Positions 50,074 through 58,330 of a DNA stretch of 64,000 bases are shown here, in pieces (the first letter of the stretch is position 1; every line of letters starts with the position of its first letter). The notes beneath the pieces are model-generated. The model was not told the DNA's origin. It made no database searches and saw nothing but the letters and a program-made list of their open reading frames with translations. The DNA comes from Microbacterium sp. GCS4 (GTDB taxonomy: Bacteria; Actinomycetota; Actinomycetes; Actinomycetales; Microbacteriaceae): contig NZ_LGYE01000002.1 of NCBI RefSeq assembly GCF_001262495.1, positions 424,368 through 488,367 of the forward strand. Reading direction: 5' to 3'. Both the position numbers and the translations under genes were made by a program.

Positions 50074-51219
50074 ATGACGACGGTCGCGATCATCCCCGCT
50101 CGCGGCGGCTCCAAGGGAGTGCCGCGCAAGAACGTGCAGCGGGTCGGCGGTGTGCCGCTCGTCGAACGGGCCGTGCGCACCGCGCTCGCCGCCGAGGGGG
50201 TCGACCTGGTGGCGGTGTCGACCGACGATGCCGAGATCGCCGCGGTCGCGACGGCCGCCGGTGCCGTCGTCATCCGTCGTCCCGCGGAGATCTCGGGCGA
50301 CACCGCGTCGTCCGAGAGCGCGATCCTGCACGCGATGGACGAGCTCGGCGCGGCTGGCCACGACATCGACGTCGTCGCGTTCCTGCAGGCGACGTCGCCC
50401 TTCATCCCCTCCGACGCCCTGGCATCCGCAGTGCGCGAGGTGCGGGAGGACCGCGCCGACAGCGTGTTCTCGGCCTTCGAGACCTACGGGTTCCTCTGGG
50501 CGCGTACGGGCGACGACGCAGCCGTCGCACTCAACCACGAGGCAGGACATCGCCCCCGTCGGCAGGACCGCGAGCCGCACTATCTCGAGACCGGGGCGTT
50601 CTACGTCTTCGGGGCCGAGGGCTTCCGCGCAGCGCAGCACCGCTTCTTCGGGCGCATCCGCATCGCCGAGGTGCCGGAGTGGACGGCGATCGAGATCGAC
50701 GACGCGCAGCAGCTGGAGATCGCCCGCGCGCTCGCCGCCCTGCACGAGTTGCCCGCCCGCATCCCCGTGCAGGCCGTCGTGACCGACTTCGACGGCGTGC
50801 ACACCGACGACACCGCGAGCGTGGACGCCGACGGGGTCGAGCGCGTGCGTGTCAGCCGCGAGGACGGCATGGGTGTCGCGCTGCTGCGACGCTCCGGCAT
50901 CCCCATGCTCATCCTCTCGACCGAGGTGAACGCGGTCGTGCGCGCGCGGGCCGAGAAGCTCAAGGTGCCGGTGCTGCACGGGATCGACGACAAGGAATCC
51001 GCGCTGCGCGGATGGGCGGAGGAGAACGGCCTCGCCCTCGCCGAGATCGCCTACCTCGGCAACGACGTGAACGACCTGCCCGCGATGCGCATCGTGGGCT
51101 GGCCGATCGCCGTCGCCGACGCGCACCCGCGCGTGCGCGCCGAGGCGCGTGTCGTGCTCTCTCGTCGCGGCGGTCACGGCGCCGTGCGCGAGCTGATCGA
51201 ACGGGTGTTGCCGGGCTGA
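50074..51219 (+). CDS. neuA: Fused CMP-nonulosonate cytidylyltransferase and KdsC-like HAD phosphatase
   Basis: 381 residues from ATG 50074. Residues 1-230: NeuA-type nucleotidyltransferase with IIPARGGSKGVPRKNVQRVG, VVAFLQATSPF and DREPHYLETGAFYVF. Residues 235-381: HAD of the KdsC/8-phosphatase group with VVTDFDGVHTDD, MLILSTE, LKVPVLHGIDDKESAL and YLGNDVNDLPAM, all catalytic Asp present. The fusion suggests that the 9-phosphate of the sugar is removed and the free acid activated by one protein, as in animal CMP-sialate synthetases. Specificity (Neu5Ac, legionaminic, Kdn) is open. Confidence 0.9.
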   Translation: MTTVAIIPARGGSKGVPRKNVQRVGGVPLVERAVRTALAAEGVDLVAVSTDDAEIAAVATAAGAVVIRRPAEISGDTASSESAILHAMDELGAAGHDIDVVAFLQATSPFIPSDALASAVREVREDRADSVFSAFETYGFLWARTGDDAAVALNHEAGHRPRRQDREPHYLETGAFYVFGAEGFRAAQHRFFGRIRIAEVPEWTAIEIDDAQQLEIARALAALHELPARIPVQAVVTDFDGVHTDDTASVDADGVERVRVSREDGMGVALLRRSGIPMLILSTEVNAVVRARAEKLKVPVLHGIDDKESALRGWAEENGLALAEIAYLGNDVNDLPAMRIVGWPIAVADAHPRVRAEARVVLSRRGGHGAVRELIERVLPG

Positions 51220-51315
51220 CCTGTGCCTGACGGGTGCCGGTAACCGTCCTGTCGCACGCAGTTCACCCTCGGCGCGTACCCAGGGGAGAAGGCCATTTCG
51301 ACGACCGGAGGAACC

Positions 51316-52188
51316 ATGACTGTCAGCATCGGATCGCGTGTCATCGGAGGCGGCCGTCCCGCCTACGTCATCGCGGAGATCGGCCTCAACCACAACGGCG
51401 ACGTCGAGATCGCCAAGCGGCTCATCGACGTCGCGGCGAAGGCGGGAGCCGACGCCGTGAAGTTCCAGAAGCGCACTCCCGAGATCTCCACCCCCGAGCA
51501 CATGCGCGACGTGCAGCGCGAGACGCCCTGGGGCACCATGACCTACTTCGAGTACCGGCACCGCATCGAGTTCGGCCGCGACGAGTACATCGCGATCGGC
51601 GACCACGCCACGATGCTCGGACTCGACTGGTTCGCCTCGCCGTGGGATGTGCCGAGCGTCGACTTCCTCGAGGACCTGAACGTCGTCGCGCACAAGGTCG
51701 CCTCCGCGAGTCTGACCGACACCGAGCTGCTCCTCGCGCTGCGCGAGACCGGCAAGCCCGTCATCCTGTCGACCGGCATGTCGACCATGGAGCAGATCGA
51801 TCGTGCGCTCGACACCTTGGGCACGGACCGCGTCGTGCTCATGCACGCGACCTCCACCTACCCCCTGGAACCCGACGAGGCCAACCTGCGCATGATCGCC
51901 ACGCTGCGCGACCGCTACGCCGGGGTCCCGGTCGGCTACTCGGGCCATGAGCGCGGCCTCCAGATCTCGCTCGCGGCCGTCGCACTCGGCGCGGTCGCCG
52001 TCGAACGCCACATCACGCTCGACCGTACGATGTGGGGCTCCGACCACGCGGCATCCCTCGAGCCCACCGGTCTCGAGCACCTCGTGCGCGACATCCGTGT
52101 GATCGAGTCCGCGCTGGGCGACGGCGTGAAGCGCGTGTTCGACAGCGAACGCGCCCCCATGGCGAAGCTCCGTCGCGTCACCGCATGA
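51316..52188 (+). CDS. neuB: N-acetylneuraminate synthase-family aldolase, no SAF domain
   Basis: 290 residues. TIM-barrel NeuB: VIAEIGLNHNGDVEIAKRLI, DAVKFQKRTPE, VILSTGMSTMEQI, HATSTYPLEPDEANLRMI, GYSGHERGLQISLAAVALGA and ERHITLDRTMWGSDHAASLE. It condenses phosphoenolpyruvate with an N-acetyl hexosamine (or its 6-phosphate) to a nonulosonic acid. Family members are usually about 340 residues with a C-terminal antifreeze-like SAF domain that caps the active site of the partner subunit; it is absent here. The stop overlaps the next start (ATGA). Confidence 0.9.
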   Translation: MTVSIGSRVIGGGRPAYVIAEIGLNHNGDVEIAKRLIDVAAKAGADAVKFQKRTPEISTPEHMRDVQRETPWGTMTYFEYRHRIEFGRDEYIAIGDHATMLGLDWFASPWDVPSVDFLEDLNVVAHKVASASLTDTELLLALRETGKPVILSTGMSTMEQIDRALDTLGTDRVVLMHATSTYPLEPDEANLRMIATLRDRYAGVPVGYSGHERGLQISLAAVALGAVAVERHITLDRTMWGSDHAASLEPTGLEHLVRDIRVIESALGDGVKRVFDSERAPMAKLRRVTA

Positions 52189-53606
52189 GCATGAGCACGC
52201 GGGCGGGGCAGCCGCTGCGGGTCGTGGCGATCGCCGACGCCGACTCGTTCGTGAAGTGGTCGGCGTCTCTGCTCGGCGGTGTGCCCGACATCCGTCCGCA
52301 CCTGCTGCTCGTGCAGACGCCCCTCACCGCGAGCATCGAGCAGCAGCGCACCGCGCTCGCCGGAACCGGGATGCCGGAATCCGCCGTCACGCGGCTGACC
52401 TTCGCCGAGACCGCGGGCTGGCTCGAAGGGCAGAGTCCCGACGTCGTGCTGCTCGCCGGGCGAGGTCCGTTCGTGCGGCTGCTCGGTCGCGTGATCGACC
52501 GCCTGTCACGGCGTCCCGTGGTGGTGGCCGGCCTCCCCGGCATGGCGATCCCCGCGCAGCGCGGAGCGCTCGACTACCGTCGGCACGCCGACCTGCTCGT
52601 GGTGCACTCGCACCGGGAGGAGCGCGCGTTCGCGGAACTCGGGCGGCGCATCGGGGTGACGCTGCCGACCGCGCTCGCGACGCTGCCGTTCGCGCGACCC
52701 CGGTCCCGCATGCTCGCGCCCGACCGGGCCAGGGTGCTCGCGGGCCCGACCGTGCCGGGCGCGAGGGCGACACTGCTCGCCGAGCGTCCCGATCGCGTCG
52801 GGGACGCGGAGCCACGAGCCGTGCGCGCACCCGCGACCGACATCGTGTTCGCAGCTCAGGCACTCGTGCCGACGGGCCGGGAGGAGCGGGCCGAGATCGC
52901 TGCGACACTCGTGCGCGCAGCCGAGGCGGATTCGCAACGGCGCGTCGTGGTCAAGCTGCGCTCACGACCCGGGGAATCGGAGACGCACCTCGAACGCGAC
53001 CCGTACCTCGAACTGCTGCCCGCACGGCGTCCGGAGAACCTCGTCGTCTCTTACGACTCGATGGCGCAGGCGCTGTCCACCGCCGCGGGCCTCGTGACCG
53101 TGAGCTCCACCGCCGCGGTCGAGGCCGTGGCGCTCGGCGTCCCCGTGATCGCGCTGGACTCCTTCGGCGTGAGCAAGGGGCTCCTGAACACGGTGTTCGT
53201 CGGCAGCGGTCTGCTCGGGGGACGCAGCGAGGTCGTGGCCGGCCGGTTCCGGCATCCGCACCCCGACTGGCTGCGCGACAACTACTTCCACCCGGCGGGG
53301 GAGTCGACGTGGTGGAACCGGGTGGAGGAGCTCGTGGCGCTGCGGCGCACGGGCGCCCTGCCCGCACGAACCGTCCCCGCACCGCGCGGCGGATCGATGC
53401 ATGAGGCCTGGCACCGCGCGAGCGTGCTCGGGAGGGAGGATCGCTCCGTGCGCGGCACGGCTGCTCTCGCGCTCGGCGTGCCCGCGACCGCGGCGATCTC
53501 CCGGCTGCGGCGCGGCCGGACGTCCGCCGAGGGCGGCACCTGGGCCGACGCCTCGACGGACTTCACGCTCGAGCCGAACCCGTTCCACGACTCGATCCGG
53601 CGCTGA
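52185..53606 (+). CDS. DUF6716 putative glycosyltransferase
   Basis: 473 residues from ATG 52185, coupled to neuB. It has a GT-B style fold with HP/SS-type motifs similar to polysialyltransferases: RVVVKLRSRPGES and LVTVSSTAAVEAVALGVPVI, and an N-terminal VVAIADADSFVKW. The C-terminal 80 residues are helical and end LEPNPFHDSI. In actinobacteria this family accompanies NeuA/NeuB genes. It is probably a second nonulosonic-acid transferase. Confidence 0.8.
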   Translation: MSMSTRAGQPLRVVAIADADSFVKWSASLLGGVPDIRPHLLLVQTPLTASIEQQRTALAGTGMPESAVTRLTFAETAGWLEGQSPDVVLLAGRGPFVRLLGRVIDRLSRRPVVVAGLPGMAIPAQRGALDYRRHADLLVVHSHREERAFAELGRRIGVTLPTALATLPFARPRSRMLAPDRARVLAGPTVPGARATLLAERPDRVGDAEPRAVRAPATDIVFAAQALVPTGREERAEIAATLVRAAEADSQRRVVVKLRSRPGESETHLERDPYLELLPARRPENLVVSYDSMAQALSTAAGLVTVSSTAAVEAVALGVPVIALDSFGVSKGLLNTVFVGSGLLGGRSEVVAGRFRHPHPDWLRDNYFHPAGESTWWNRVEELVALRRTGALPARTVPAPRGGSMHEAWHRASVLGREDRSVRGTAALALGVPATAAISRLRRGRTSAEGGTWADASTDFTLEPNPFHDSIRR

Positions 53607-53626
53607 GCAGAGGGGTCGTGCCGGCG

Positions 53627-54409
53627 TCAGCTGCTGCGGCGGATGGCCCGCACGCCGACCACGAGACCGACGACCGCGACCGCGAGGGCGGCGACCCAGC
53701 CCCACAGCACCGTGATGTCGCCCAGGTCGCCGGCGAACAGCGCGCGCTCGGCCTGCACGACCCAGTTCACGGGATTCACGGTGGCGACCGCGCGCATCCA
53801 CGCCGGGCCGTCATCGAGCGGCAGCAGCATCCCCGAGAGGATCAGCAGCGGGAAGATGAGCGACTGCTGCACGCCCCAGAACAACCACTCGCGGTCCTTC
53901 GTGGCCAGGGCGAGCGAGTACGACAGAGCCCCCAACCCCACGCCGAAGACCGCGAGCAGCGCGAGGCCGATCAGCAGCCCCGGCACATGGATCGCGAACC
54001 CGAACGGCCACGCGATGAGCACGATCACCAGGGCCTGCACGACGATCGGCGCGATCTCCTTCAGGGCGCGCCCGATGAGCAGCGACGAGCGCGCCAGCGG
54101 TGCCACGAGGGTGCGCTCGTGCGAGCCGGTCATCATCTCGTACTGGAGGTTCGATCCGGTCGCCCCCGTGCCGAACAGCACGATCATGACGAGCACGCCG
54201 GGCACGAACCAGGCGAGGGTCTCACCCGCCGGCTGCCCCGACCCGCCCACGAGCAGCGGCGCGAAGAGTCCGAGGAACACGAGCGGCTGCAGCAGGCTGA
54301 AGATCAGCGTGAACGGATCCCTCAGCACGGGCTTCAGCTCACGCGTGAGCACGTTGCGGGTGTCGCGGGCGAGGTTCGGCCGCACGAGGGTGTCGGTGGT
54401 GATGCTCAT
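53627..54409 (-). CDS. ABC-2 type transporter permease (DrrB-like)
   Basis: 260 residues with six hydrophobic segments: PFTLIFSLLQPLVFLGLFAP, VLVMIVLFGTGATGSNLQYE, MTGSHERTLVAPLARSSLLI and LIFPLLILSGMLLPLDDGPA (the ABC-2 signature region). It forms the membrane part of a daunorubicin-type efflux pump with the ATPase encoded just upstream. Its start overlaps the ATPase stop by 4 nt (ATGA). Confidence 0.92.
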   Translation of the reverse strand: MSITTDTLVRPNLARDTRNVLTRELKPVLRDPFTLIFSLLQPLVFLGLFAPLLVGGSGQPAGETLAWFVPGVLVMIVLFGTGATGSNLQYEMMTGSHERTLVAPLARSSLLIGRALKEIAPIVVQALVIVLIAWPFGFAIHVPGLLIGLALLAVFGVGLGALSYSLALATKDREWLFWGVQQSLIFPLLILSGMLLPLDDGPAWMRAVATVNPVNWVVQAERALFAGDLGDITVLWGWVAALAVAVVGLVVGVRAIRRSS

Positions 54410-55437
54410 GAGAGGGCTCCTGTCTTGTCGGATTCGGTGGCGTCGGAGGGATCGGATGCCGAGGAGTCCCCTTCGCCCGCTTCGCGCAGCGTGCGCCCGG
54501 TGAGGGCGAGGAACACGTCGTCCAGCGTGGGCGGCACACCGGTCGCCCGACGCACGAGGATGCCCGCGGCGTCGAGCTCCCGCACGATCCGCGGCAGCAG
54601 GCGATCGCCGTCGGGTGCTGCGAGACTCACCGCGTCCTCGTCGAGCGTCACCTCGGTCGCGGCGAGCCGGGCGATCACGGGGCGCGCGGCCGCGCCATCC
54701 GCCTCGGTCGCGAAGCCGAACGTCAGCACGTCTCCGGCGAGGGTGGCCTTGAGCGACGCCGCGTCGTCGTCGGCGATGATGCGCCCCTTGTCCATGACCA
54801 TGACCCGTTCGGCGTAGCGATCGGCCTCCTCCAGGTAGTGGGTGGTGAGGAAGACGGTCGTCCCGTGCTGCGTGCGCAGATCCAGGATGTGCTCCCAGAG
54901 GTTCGCCCGGCTCTGCGGGTCGAGACCCGTGGAGGGCTCGTCGAAGAAGATGAGCGGCGGCGCGTGCATGAGCCCGAGAGCGATGTCGAGGCGGCGCTTC
55001 TGACCGCCGCTGAGCTGCTGCACCGTGCGGGTCGCGAACGACCCGAGGTCGAGCGAGCCGATCAGCTCGTCGGCACGGCGGATGCTGTCGCGTCGCGACA
55101 TGCCGTAGAAGGCGCCCTGACTGAGAAGCTCGTCACGCACGCGCTGCGAGAAGCTGCCGCTGGTGAGCTGGCCGACGTAGCCGATCCGGGCGCGCACGCC
55201 CGCGGCATCCGAGCGGATGTCGTGGCCGACGACCCGGGCGGTCCCCGCGGTCGGCGGGATCAGGGTGGTCAGCATCCGCAGACTCGTCGACTTGCCCGCG
55301 CCATTGGGCCCGAGGAACGCGACGAGCTCGCCGCGCTCCGCGGTGAAGGAGAGATCGGTCACAGCCTCGACCGATGACTTCTTGACGGTGAAGACCTTGC
55401 TCAGGCCCTCGGTTTCGATGATGGGTTCGTTCGCCAT
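54406..55437 (-). CDS. ABC transporter ATP-binding protein (DrrA-like)
   Basis: 343 residues from ATG 55437. Walker A FLGPNGAGKSTSLRML, Q-loop IGYVGQLTSGSFSQ, signature QLSGGQKRRLDIALGLM, Walker B LIFFDEPSTGLD, H-loop FLTTHYLEEAD. The C-terminal domain (VTLDEDAVSLAAPDG, PPTLDDVFLALTGRTLRE) is typical of DrrA. With the permease gene it makes a two-component drug or lipid exporter. It is divergent from a WYL regulator across 61 bp containing an inverted repeat. Confidence 0.93.
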   Translation of the reverse strand: MANEPIIETEGLSKVFTVKKSSVEAVTDLSFTAERGELVAFLGPNGAGKSTSLRMLTTLIPPTAGTARVVGHDIRSDAAGVRARIGYVGQLTSGSFSQRVRDELLSQGAFYGMSRRDSIRRADELIGSLDLGSFATRTVQQLSGGQKRRLDIALGLMHAPPLIFFDEPSTGLDPQSRANLWEHILDLRTQHGTTVFLTTHYLEEADRYAERVMVMDKGRIIADDDAASLKATLAGDVLTFGFATEADGAAARPVIARLAATEVTLDEDAVSLAAPDGDRLLPRIVRELDAAGILVRRATGVPPTLDDVFLALTGRTLREAGEGDSSASDPSDATESDKTGALS

Positions 55438-55460
55438 GCCTCGACGGTAAGAGGCAACCA

Positions 55461-55475
55461 GGACACATCCTGTCC
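55461..55475. promoter_or_regulatory. Inverted repeat GGACA-N5-TGTCC, candidate operator of the WYL regulator
   Basis: Perfect 5-bp arms flank CATCC in the middle of the 61-bp region between the divergent ABC exporter and WYL regulator genes. It could serve both promoters. Recognition by the WYL protein is inferred from position. Confidence 0.5.
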
Positions 55476-55498
55476 GCGATGCGTGACAATCTGGACCC

Positions 55499-56485
55499 AT
55501 GTCCGACACCACCTCGCGAGCCCTCTCCCTGCTGAACCTGCTGCAGACCCACCGTCACTGGCCGGGCAGCGAGCTCGCCACGCGGCTCGGCGTGACCGAG
55601 CGGACCGTGCGCCGTGACGTCGACCGGCTGCGGGAGCTGGGTTACCGCGTCGAGTCCACGCCCGGAGCGGCCGGCGGGTACCGCCTGGAGGCGGGGAGCG
55701 CGGTGCCGCCGCTGCTGCTCACCGACGACGAGGCCGTGACCATGGCGATCGGTCTGCGCGTCGCGGCGACGCAGCAGCTGGTCGGTGGATCCGAGGTGAC
55801 GCTCACCGCGCTCGCCAAGCTCGAGCAGGTGCTCCCGGCCGCGCTGCGTCGCCGGGTCAACGCGCTCGCCGCATCCGTGCAGCCGACGTCGACGCGCACG
55901 GCCTCCGTCATCTCACCCGCGGTGCTCGGAGAACTCGCACTCGCCGCGCGCGACAACGAGCGGGTGCGCCTGCGGTACGTCGATCGCGAGGGCGTCGAGA
56001 GCATCCGCCGGGTCGAGCCGCACGTGCTGTCGCCCGCCGACCGCAACTGGTATCTGCTCTGCTGGGACCTCGAGCGCGACGATTGGCGCACCCTGCGCGT
56101 CGACCGCATCGACTCGGTCGAGCACACGCGGGTGCTCTTCGCGCCCCGCGATCTGTCCGAGGAGGAGGTGCAGGAGCGCATCCTGCTCGCGACGTCCTGG
56201 TCGCCGCAGAAGATCGAGGCCGACGTCGTCATGGACCTGCCGATCGAGCGGATGCGCGAGCACTTCGGGATCTGGGCGGACGGCGCGATCCCCGAGGACG
56301 AGACACGGACCCGGTGGCCCGTCGGCGGCTCGGACTGGCGAGAGGCCGTGTACGGCCTGTTCTACGTGCCGCCCGGAGTCGAGTACACCACCGACTTCCC
56401 GGAGCCGCACCGCGCGGAGCTGCGTGAGGCGCTCCGCCGCCTCATCCGTGCGCTCGACGCTCCCGCGCCGCGGTCACGGTTCTGA
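55499..56485 (+). CDS. YafY-like HTH-WYL transcriptional regulator
   Basis: 328 residues. N-terminal HTH_11 winged helix (SLLNLLQTHRHWPGSELATR, ERTVRRDVDRLRELGY), then a WYL domain (about 140-230) with RLRYVDREG and PADRNWYLLCWDLERDDWRT, and a C-terminal WCX extension. WYL domains sense ligands such as nucleic-acid fragments or small molecules. It is divergent from the DrrAB-type exporter and probably controls it. Its last 12 bases overlap the convergent membrane-protein gene. Confidence 0.9.
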   Translation: MSDTTSRALSLLNLLQTHRHWPGSELATRLGVTERTVRRDVDRLRELGYRVESTPGAAGGYRLEAGSAVPPLLLTDDEAVTMAIGLRVAATQQLVGGSEVTLTALAKLEQVLPAALRRRVNALAASVQPTSTRTASVISPAVLGELALAARDNERVRLRYVDREGVESIRRVEPHVLSPADRNWYLLCWDLERDDWRTLRVDRIDSVEHTRVLFAPRDLSEEEVQERILLATSWSPQKIEADVVMDLPIERMREHFGIWADGAIPEDETRTRWPVGGSDWREAVYGLFYVPPGVEYTTDFPEPHRAELREALRRLIRALDAPAPRSRF

Positions 56486-57424
56486 GCGCCGCGGTCTCGC
56501 ACCGCGGGGCGCGAGGATCGACGGAGGGTTCGGGTCGTTCCACCGCTGGAACGTCTGCACGGTCCAGAACCAGGCGAACAGCAGCAGCGCCACGGCCTCG
56601 CCGATCAGCACGGCCGGCGTCTCGCCGAACACCTGGCGGAACGAGATCGCCGCGACAAGGAAGAGCAGGTCGACGATCAGCAGGCCGGAGATCCACCGGT
56701 AGACGGCCCGCTGGCGGGGCGTCGGCGGCGTCTCGCGCTCGTCGAGCGGACCGCCGGCGTAGAGGATCGGCACGGCCGCGAAGCATCCGAAGAACAGCAG
56801 CGTCACCACGAAATGGATGCTGTGCACCGGCCAGAAGTTGAACGGGAAGCTCTGGTTCAGGGCCGGCGAGAACGCGAGCGCCGTGACGACAGCCGCCGTG
56901 ACGAGCGCGATCGCCGACACGATCACGGCCGAGCGGTTCGGCGTGCGCGTGCGGGCGCGGATCACCGCGGTCACGATCACGGTCGCGACGACGACGACCG
57001 CGTACACCGCGATGCCCGCCTTCGCGGACTCGATCGCTCCGCCGGGGATGCAGTCCATCGCGGCCGGGCACGGGAGATGCCCCTCGGCCCGGGGATCGGC
57101 GATCCAGGTCGGCACGATCGCGATGAGCGGCGCGAACACCGCGCACACGTCGAGAAGCGTGGTCGCCCGGTTCCGTCCCGACAGCGCCAGGAGCGCCACG
57201 GATGCCGCGATCAGGGAGCCCGCGAAGACATCGCGCATCGGCGTGTAGAAGGCGTGACTGATCGACGCGAGCGGATGCCAGCCGAGCTGCAGCGGCTGCC
57301 ATGTCACGACGACGCTCTGCAGCGCGACGCTCGCGAGCAGCGCGAAGACGACGAGCACGAGCGCGAGGCGCAGGTAGCGGTGGGTCTTCTGGCCGGTGGT
57401 GGCGGGTGCGTCGTCGGCGGCCAT
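56474..57424 (-). CDS. Polytopic membrane protein, DUF998-like
   Basis: 316 residues with about seven or eight hydrophobic segments and charged termini. Features include WHPLASISHAFYTPMRDVFA, a loop with two Cys (LPCPAAMDCIPGG) and NFWPVHSIHFVVTLLFFGCF. The layout resembles DUF998 membrane proteins, but I cannot name a function. No enzymatic motif is seen. The 3' end overlaps the WYL gene by 12 bp. Confidence 0.75.
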   Translation of the reverse strand: MAADDAPATTGQKTHRYLRLALVLVVFALLASVALQSVVVTWQPLQLGWHPLASISHAFYTPMRDVFAGSLIAASVALLALSGRNRATTLLDVCAVFAPLIAIVPTWIADPRAEGHLPCPAAMDCIPGGAIESAKAGIAVYAVVVVATVIVTAVIRARTRTPNRSAVIVSAIALVTAAVVTALAFSPALNQSFPFNFWPVHSIHFVVTLLFFGCFAAVPILYAGGPLDERETPPTPRQRAVYRWISGLLIVDLLFLVAAISFRQVFGETPAVLIGEAVALLLFAWFWTVQTFQRWNDPNPPSILAPRGARPRRSEP

Positions 57425-57570
57425 GCCCGTGACGCTACACCGGTATTCCGCTTGGTCACCGGGTCACGCGCCGACGCCCGCCGTCATGGGAGGACACGTC
57501 CCGACACGCGGCGTCAACCCCTCGGCGGATGCTGGCTTTCCCGATCACGCGCAGGTAACGTCGACCCCAT

Positions 57571-57646
57571 CGCGGCGATCCGGGCGGTCCCGGGCCTCAG
57601 CTCATATCTGATGGCGTTGCGGGTTCGACTCCCGCCGTCGCGTCCA
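57571..57646 (+). tRNA. tRNA-like gene, CAU anticodon, non-canonical D arm, encoded CCA
   Basis: Exactly 76 nt. Acceptor CGCGGCG (57571-57577) pairs with CGTCGCG (57636-57642) with one G-U, followed by U73 and genomic CCA (57644-57646). The T arm GCGGG-TTCGACT-CCCGC (57619-57635) is perfect consensus. The anticodon loop CTCATAT (57601-57607) has U33, anticodon CAU and A37, on a stem TCAG/CTGA extended past a bulge. The D arm CCGG-GCGGTC-CCGG has only a 6-nt loop and lacks the usual A14 and TA at 8-9; the variable loop is 6 nt. Either an unusual Met/Ile2-type tRNA or a decayed or tRNA-like RNA. Confidence 0.6.
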
Positions 57647-57651
57647 CTCTC

Positions 57652-58260
57652 TCAGCGGCCCGCGAGCCGCTTCTCGATCGGGTCCCAGCCGCCCTCGAGC
57701 ACCGCGAAGCCGGCCTCCAGGGTCGCGAGCTGATCCTCGCTGTCCGTCACGAGCAGCTGCATCTGCAACACGAAACGCGAGAACACGCGCACCTCGGCCG
57801 TCGGGGCGTCGAGGCCCAGTTCGTCGGCGATCGCTTCGGCGAGAGCATCCTCGTGGCGCAGCCACATCTTCGCGGCGTAGTCGCGTAGCGCGGGAGTCGC
57901 ATTGAGGAATCGCATGAACACGCGCGCCATGTCCTCGCCGTGCTCGTCGAGGTTCAAGCCCACCTCGCCGCGGTAGAAGTCGTGGATCGCGCGGCTGATC
58001 GTCACACCGTCCTGACGCTCGCGCACGGCGGCGACGAGCCGGTCGCGCTGCTCGTCGTCCTCGTCGAACACGAGCGCCTCCTTCTGCGGGAAGTGCGCGA
58101 ACACGGTCGTGGGGGAGACGTCGGCGGCGTCGGCCACCTCGCGGATGCTGACCTCGTCGAAGCCGCGCTCGAGGAACATCCTGGTCGCGACGTCGGAGAT
58201 GTTCTTGCGCGTCGCGGCCTTCTTGCGCTCGCGACGGCCGAGGGGCTCGCTGGTCGTCAT
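57652..58260 (-). CDS. TetR-family transcriptional regulator
   Basis: 202 residues. TetR HTH at about 10-60: RKNISDVATRMFLERGFDEV, SIREVADAADVSPTTVFAHF, PQKEALVF. The C-terminal ligand domain contains EHGEDMARVFMRFLNATPAL. It is divergent from an MFS exporter whose promoter it probably represses; the 70-bp region holds an imperfect palindrome. The stop is 6 bp from the tRNA-like gene. Confidence 0.93.
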   Translation of the reverse strand: MTTSEPLGRRERKKAATRKNISDVATRMFLERGFDEVSIREVADAADVSPTTVFAHFPQKEALVFDEDDEQRDRLVAAVRERQDGVTISRAIHDFYRGEVGLNLDEHGEDMARVFMRFLNATPALRDYAAKMWLRHEDALAEAIADELGLDAPTAEVRVFSRFVLQMQLLVTDSEDQLATLEAGFAVLEGGWDPIEKRLAGR

Positions 58261-58296
58261 GCCGACACTCTATCGCGAAGTCGATCCAAAACTGGC

Positions 58297-58324
58297 TTGA
58301 CACCGAAACTGGTATTGATACAGT
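58297..58324 (+). promoter_or_regulatory. Promoter with probable leaderless start and TetR operator
   Basis: TTGACA (58297-58302) and TACAGT (58319-58324) are 16 bp apart, placing the transcription start at about the GTG start codon at 58331, so the MFS mRNA is probably leaderless. An imperfect palindrome ACTGGTAT-TG-ATACAGT overlaps the -10 region, and AAACTGG is directly repeated upstream, both suitable for TetR binding. Confidence 0.55.
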
Positions 58325-58330
58325 TACGGA

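Noticed and set aside
57571..57646. Integration site for a mobile element at the tRNA-like gene
   Set aside because: No integrase or duplicated 3' tRNA end is visible on either side.
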